A stretch of 33,182 nt of DNA, taken from contig JALVPF010000346.1 in the NCBI GenBank assembly GCA_027031935.1, positions 1 to 33,182 on the forward strand, in the 5' to 3' direction. The notes under the pieces were generated by a model, which saw only the letters and a list, made by a program, of their open reading frames with translations, was not told where the DNA came from and made no database searches. The position numbers were made by a program, and so were the translations under genes. The DNA comes from Myxococcales bacterium. Lineage in GTDB: Bacteria > Myxococcota > B64-G9. The number at the start of each line of letters is the position of its first letter. The first letter of the stretch is position 1. Shown here piece by piece: positions 32,184 to 33,182 of the stretch.

Positions 32184-33182
32184 ATGCAGGATACGAAGGG
32201 CAGCTCTCGTTTGAGCGGTTTTCACAAACTTTCACCGGAGCAACGGAGAAAGCAGGTAGCCAAATGGTTGGATGATGACTCCATGGCCTCTGCCATGGCA
32301 AACCTGGACTCTGGCGGACTCGATACAGCCGGTGCGCAGTTGCTGGTGGAAAATGTAATAGGCTTGCATGCCATGCCCTTTTCCGTTGCCCCCAATTTCA
32401 TGATCAACGGACACAACGTGTTGATGCCCATGGTGGTTGAAGAACCCTCCGTGGTGGCAGCCGCATCAAATGCAGCCAGGCTGGTAAGACAAGGTGGAGG
32501 CTTCTTTTCCACCGCCCCTGAGCCCATAATGATTTGTCAGGTCCAGCTGCATGTGAATGACACAGAGCAGGCAAGAGCCGCCATTTTGAAAGAGTCGGAC
32601 AAGCTGCTTTCGCTTGCGGGAAAAGTCGACCCGGTGCTGGAGAAACTGGGGGGTGGTCCAAAGGGCCTGGAGGTTCGTGTTCTTGAACCGGAAGGGCAGG
32701 ACCCTGCCATGTTGGTGATTCATCTTCTTGTGGATGTGCGGGATGCCATGGGCGCCAACGCTGTAAACACCATGGGAGAGGCCATAGCACCGGAACTGGA
32801 GAAGCTTACCGGTGGTCATGTGGGTCTGCGTATACTTTCCAACCTTGCCGAAAGGCGTTTGGTGAAGGTCTGGTGCAAGGTGCCCTTGGCGGCTTTAGAG
32901 ATGGACGGTTACCCTGCCGAGACGGTCAGAGACGGTATCGTTGCAGCTTCGCGATTCGCAGAAAGAGACCCATACAGGGCCGCCACTCACAACAAGGGAA
33001 TAATGAATGGCGTGGATGCCGTGCTTTTGGCCACAGGAAATGATTGGCGTGCCGTGGAGGCAGGTGCTCATGCTTTTGCATGTCGCACAGGAAAATATTC
33101 CCCCCTGGCCATATGGACCACAGACGACAATGGTGATTTGAACGGAAGGCTCGAGATGCCAATGGCTGTCGGAGTCGTAGGA
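32184..33182 (+). CDS. mvaA: hydroxymethylglutaryl-CoA reductase, class II, 3' end beyond window
   Basis: Reduces HMG-CoA to mevalonate. The 333 visible codons contain ENVIGLHAMPFSVAPNF (from Glu56), VVEEPSVVAAAS (catalytic Glu86-Glu87 region), DAMGANAVNTM near 188-198 (dinucleotide site) and ATHNKGIMNGVDAV with catalytic Lys271, as in the bacterial class II enzymes of Pseudomonas mevalonii and Staphylococcus. Start ATG 32184 has AGGGAG 7 nt upstream; an in-frame ATG at 32145 would overlap phosphomevalonate kinase. It is the fifth gene of the operon; the frame is open at the window edge, so the C-terminus and any following genes are missing. Confidence 0.94.
   Translation, partial: MQDTKGSSRLSGFHKLSPEQRRKQVAKWLDDDSMASAMANLDSGGLDTAGAQLLVENVIGLHAMPFSVAPNFMINGHNVLMPMVVEEPSVVAAASNAARLVRQGGGFFSTAPEPIMICQVQLHVNDTEQARAAILKESDKLLSLAGKVDPVLEKLGGGPKGLEVRVLEPEGQDPAMLVIHLLVDVRDAMGANAVNTMGEAIAPELEKLTGGHVGLRILSNLAERRLVKVWCKVPLAALEMDGYPAETVRDGIVAASRFAERDPYRAATHNKGIMNGVDAVLLATGNDWRAVEAGAHAFACRTGKYSPLAIWTTDDNGDLNGRLEMPMAVGVVG

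Overview
The window looks like the chromosome of a Myxococcota-like (deltaproteobacterial-lineage) bacterium of moderate G+C. This is an inference from three things. There are several large Cys-rich secreted lipoproteins, including MopE-type DGVDNDCDG calcium-binding motifs and a von Willebrand A protein with HYDIN-like domains. There is a complete mevalonate pathway, which is rare in Gram-negative bacteria. There is also a bacterial oxidosqualene cyclase. No rRNA, tRNA, CRISPR array, insertion sequence or phage gene was seen.

Layout. At 1-2617 there is the 3' end of a HepT-like toxin gene, then a four-gene operon: a class III nucleotidyl cyclase domain protein, a small protein, an eight-helix membrane protein, and a secreted protein whose frame appears to be broken near 2440. 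At 2618-2964 lies a 96-bp tandem repeat that has one inverted relative at 14710. From 2965 to 10822 are envelope genes: a 971-residue Cys-rich/vWA lipoprotein, a divergent operon of three exported proteins of unknown function, a MopE/SUMF1 lipoprotein and a small PH-like protein. From 11057 to 14655 are an ArsR regulator, an AAA ATPase of the DUF4143 type preceded by two perfect palindromes, a WalJ/YycJ-type metallo-hydrolase and a PAP2 phosphatase. At 14955-18965 is a 1336-residue Cys-rich repeat lipoprotein with an LTD domain, followed by a clear terminator, a YdeI-like protein and an NCS2-type permease.

The right third (21175-33182) is an isoprenoid/sterol locus. HMG-CoA synthase stands alone on the + strand. 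On the - strand run ispA (FPP synthase), then a chorismate mutase-DAHP synthase fusion, a U32-family iron-sulfur-type protein, and an oxidosqualene cyclase with a cycloartenol-synthase-like active site. On the + strand run type 2 IPP isomerase, mevalonate kinase, diphosphomevalonate decarboxylase, phosphomevalonate kinase and HMG-CoA reductase (cut by the window end). Together these convert acetoacetyl-CoA/acetyl-CoA to FPP and cyclise oxidosqualene. Squalene synthase, squalene epoxidase and thiolase are not in the window.

Two observations stand out. First, each of the four transcription units of the isoprenoid locus (HMG-CoA synthase, idi2 operon, ispA, aroG-U32-osc) has a candidate sigma-54 (-24/-12) promoter with the correct GG-N10-GC spacing, which suggests one coordinately controlled regulon. 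Second, the cyclase is co-directional with a U32-family protein that is translationally coupled to an enzyme making prephenate precursors. U32 relatives (UbiUV, TrhP, RlhA) carry out O2-independent hydroxylations, and prephenate has been implicated in some of them. A prephenate-linked, possibly O2-independent oxidation step in polycyclic triterpenoid synthesis is therefore a testable hypothesis, not a demonstrated function.
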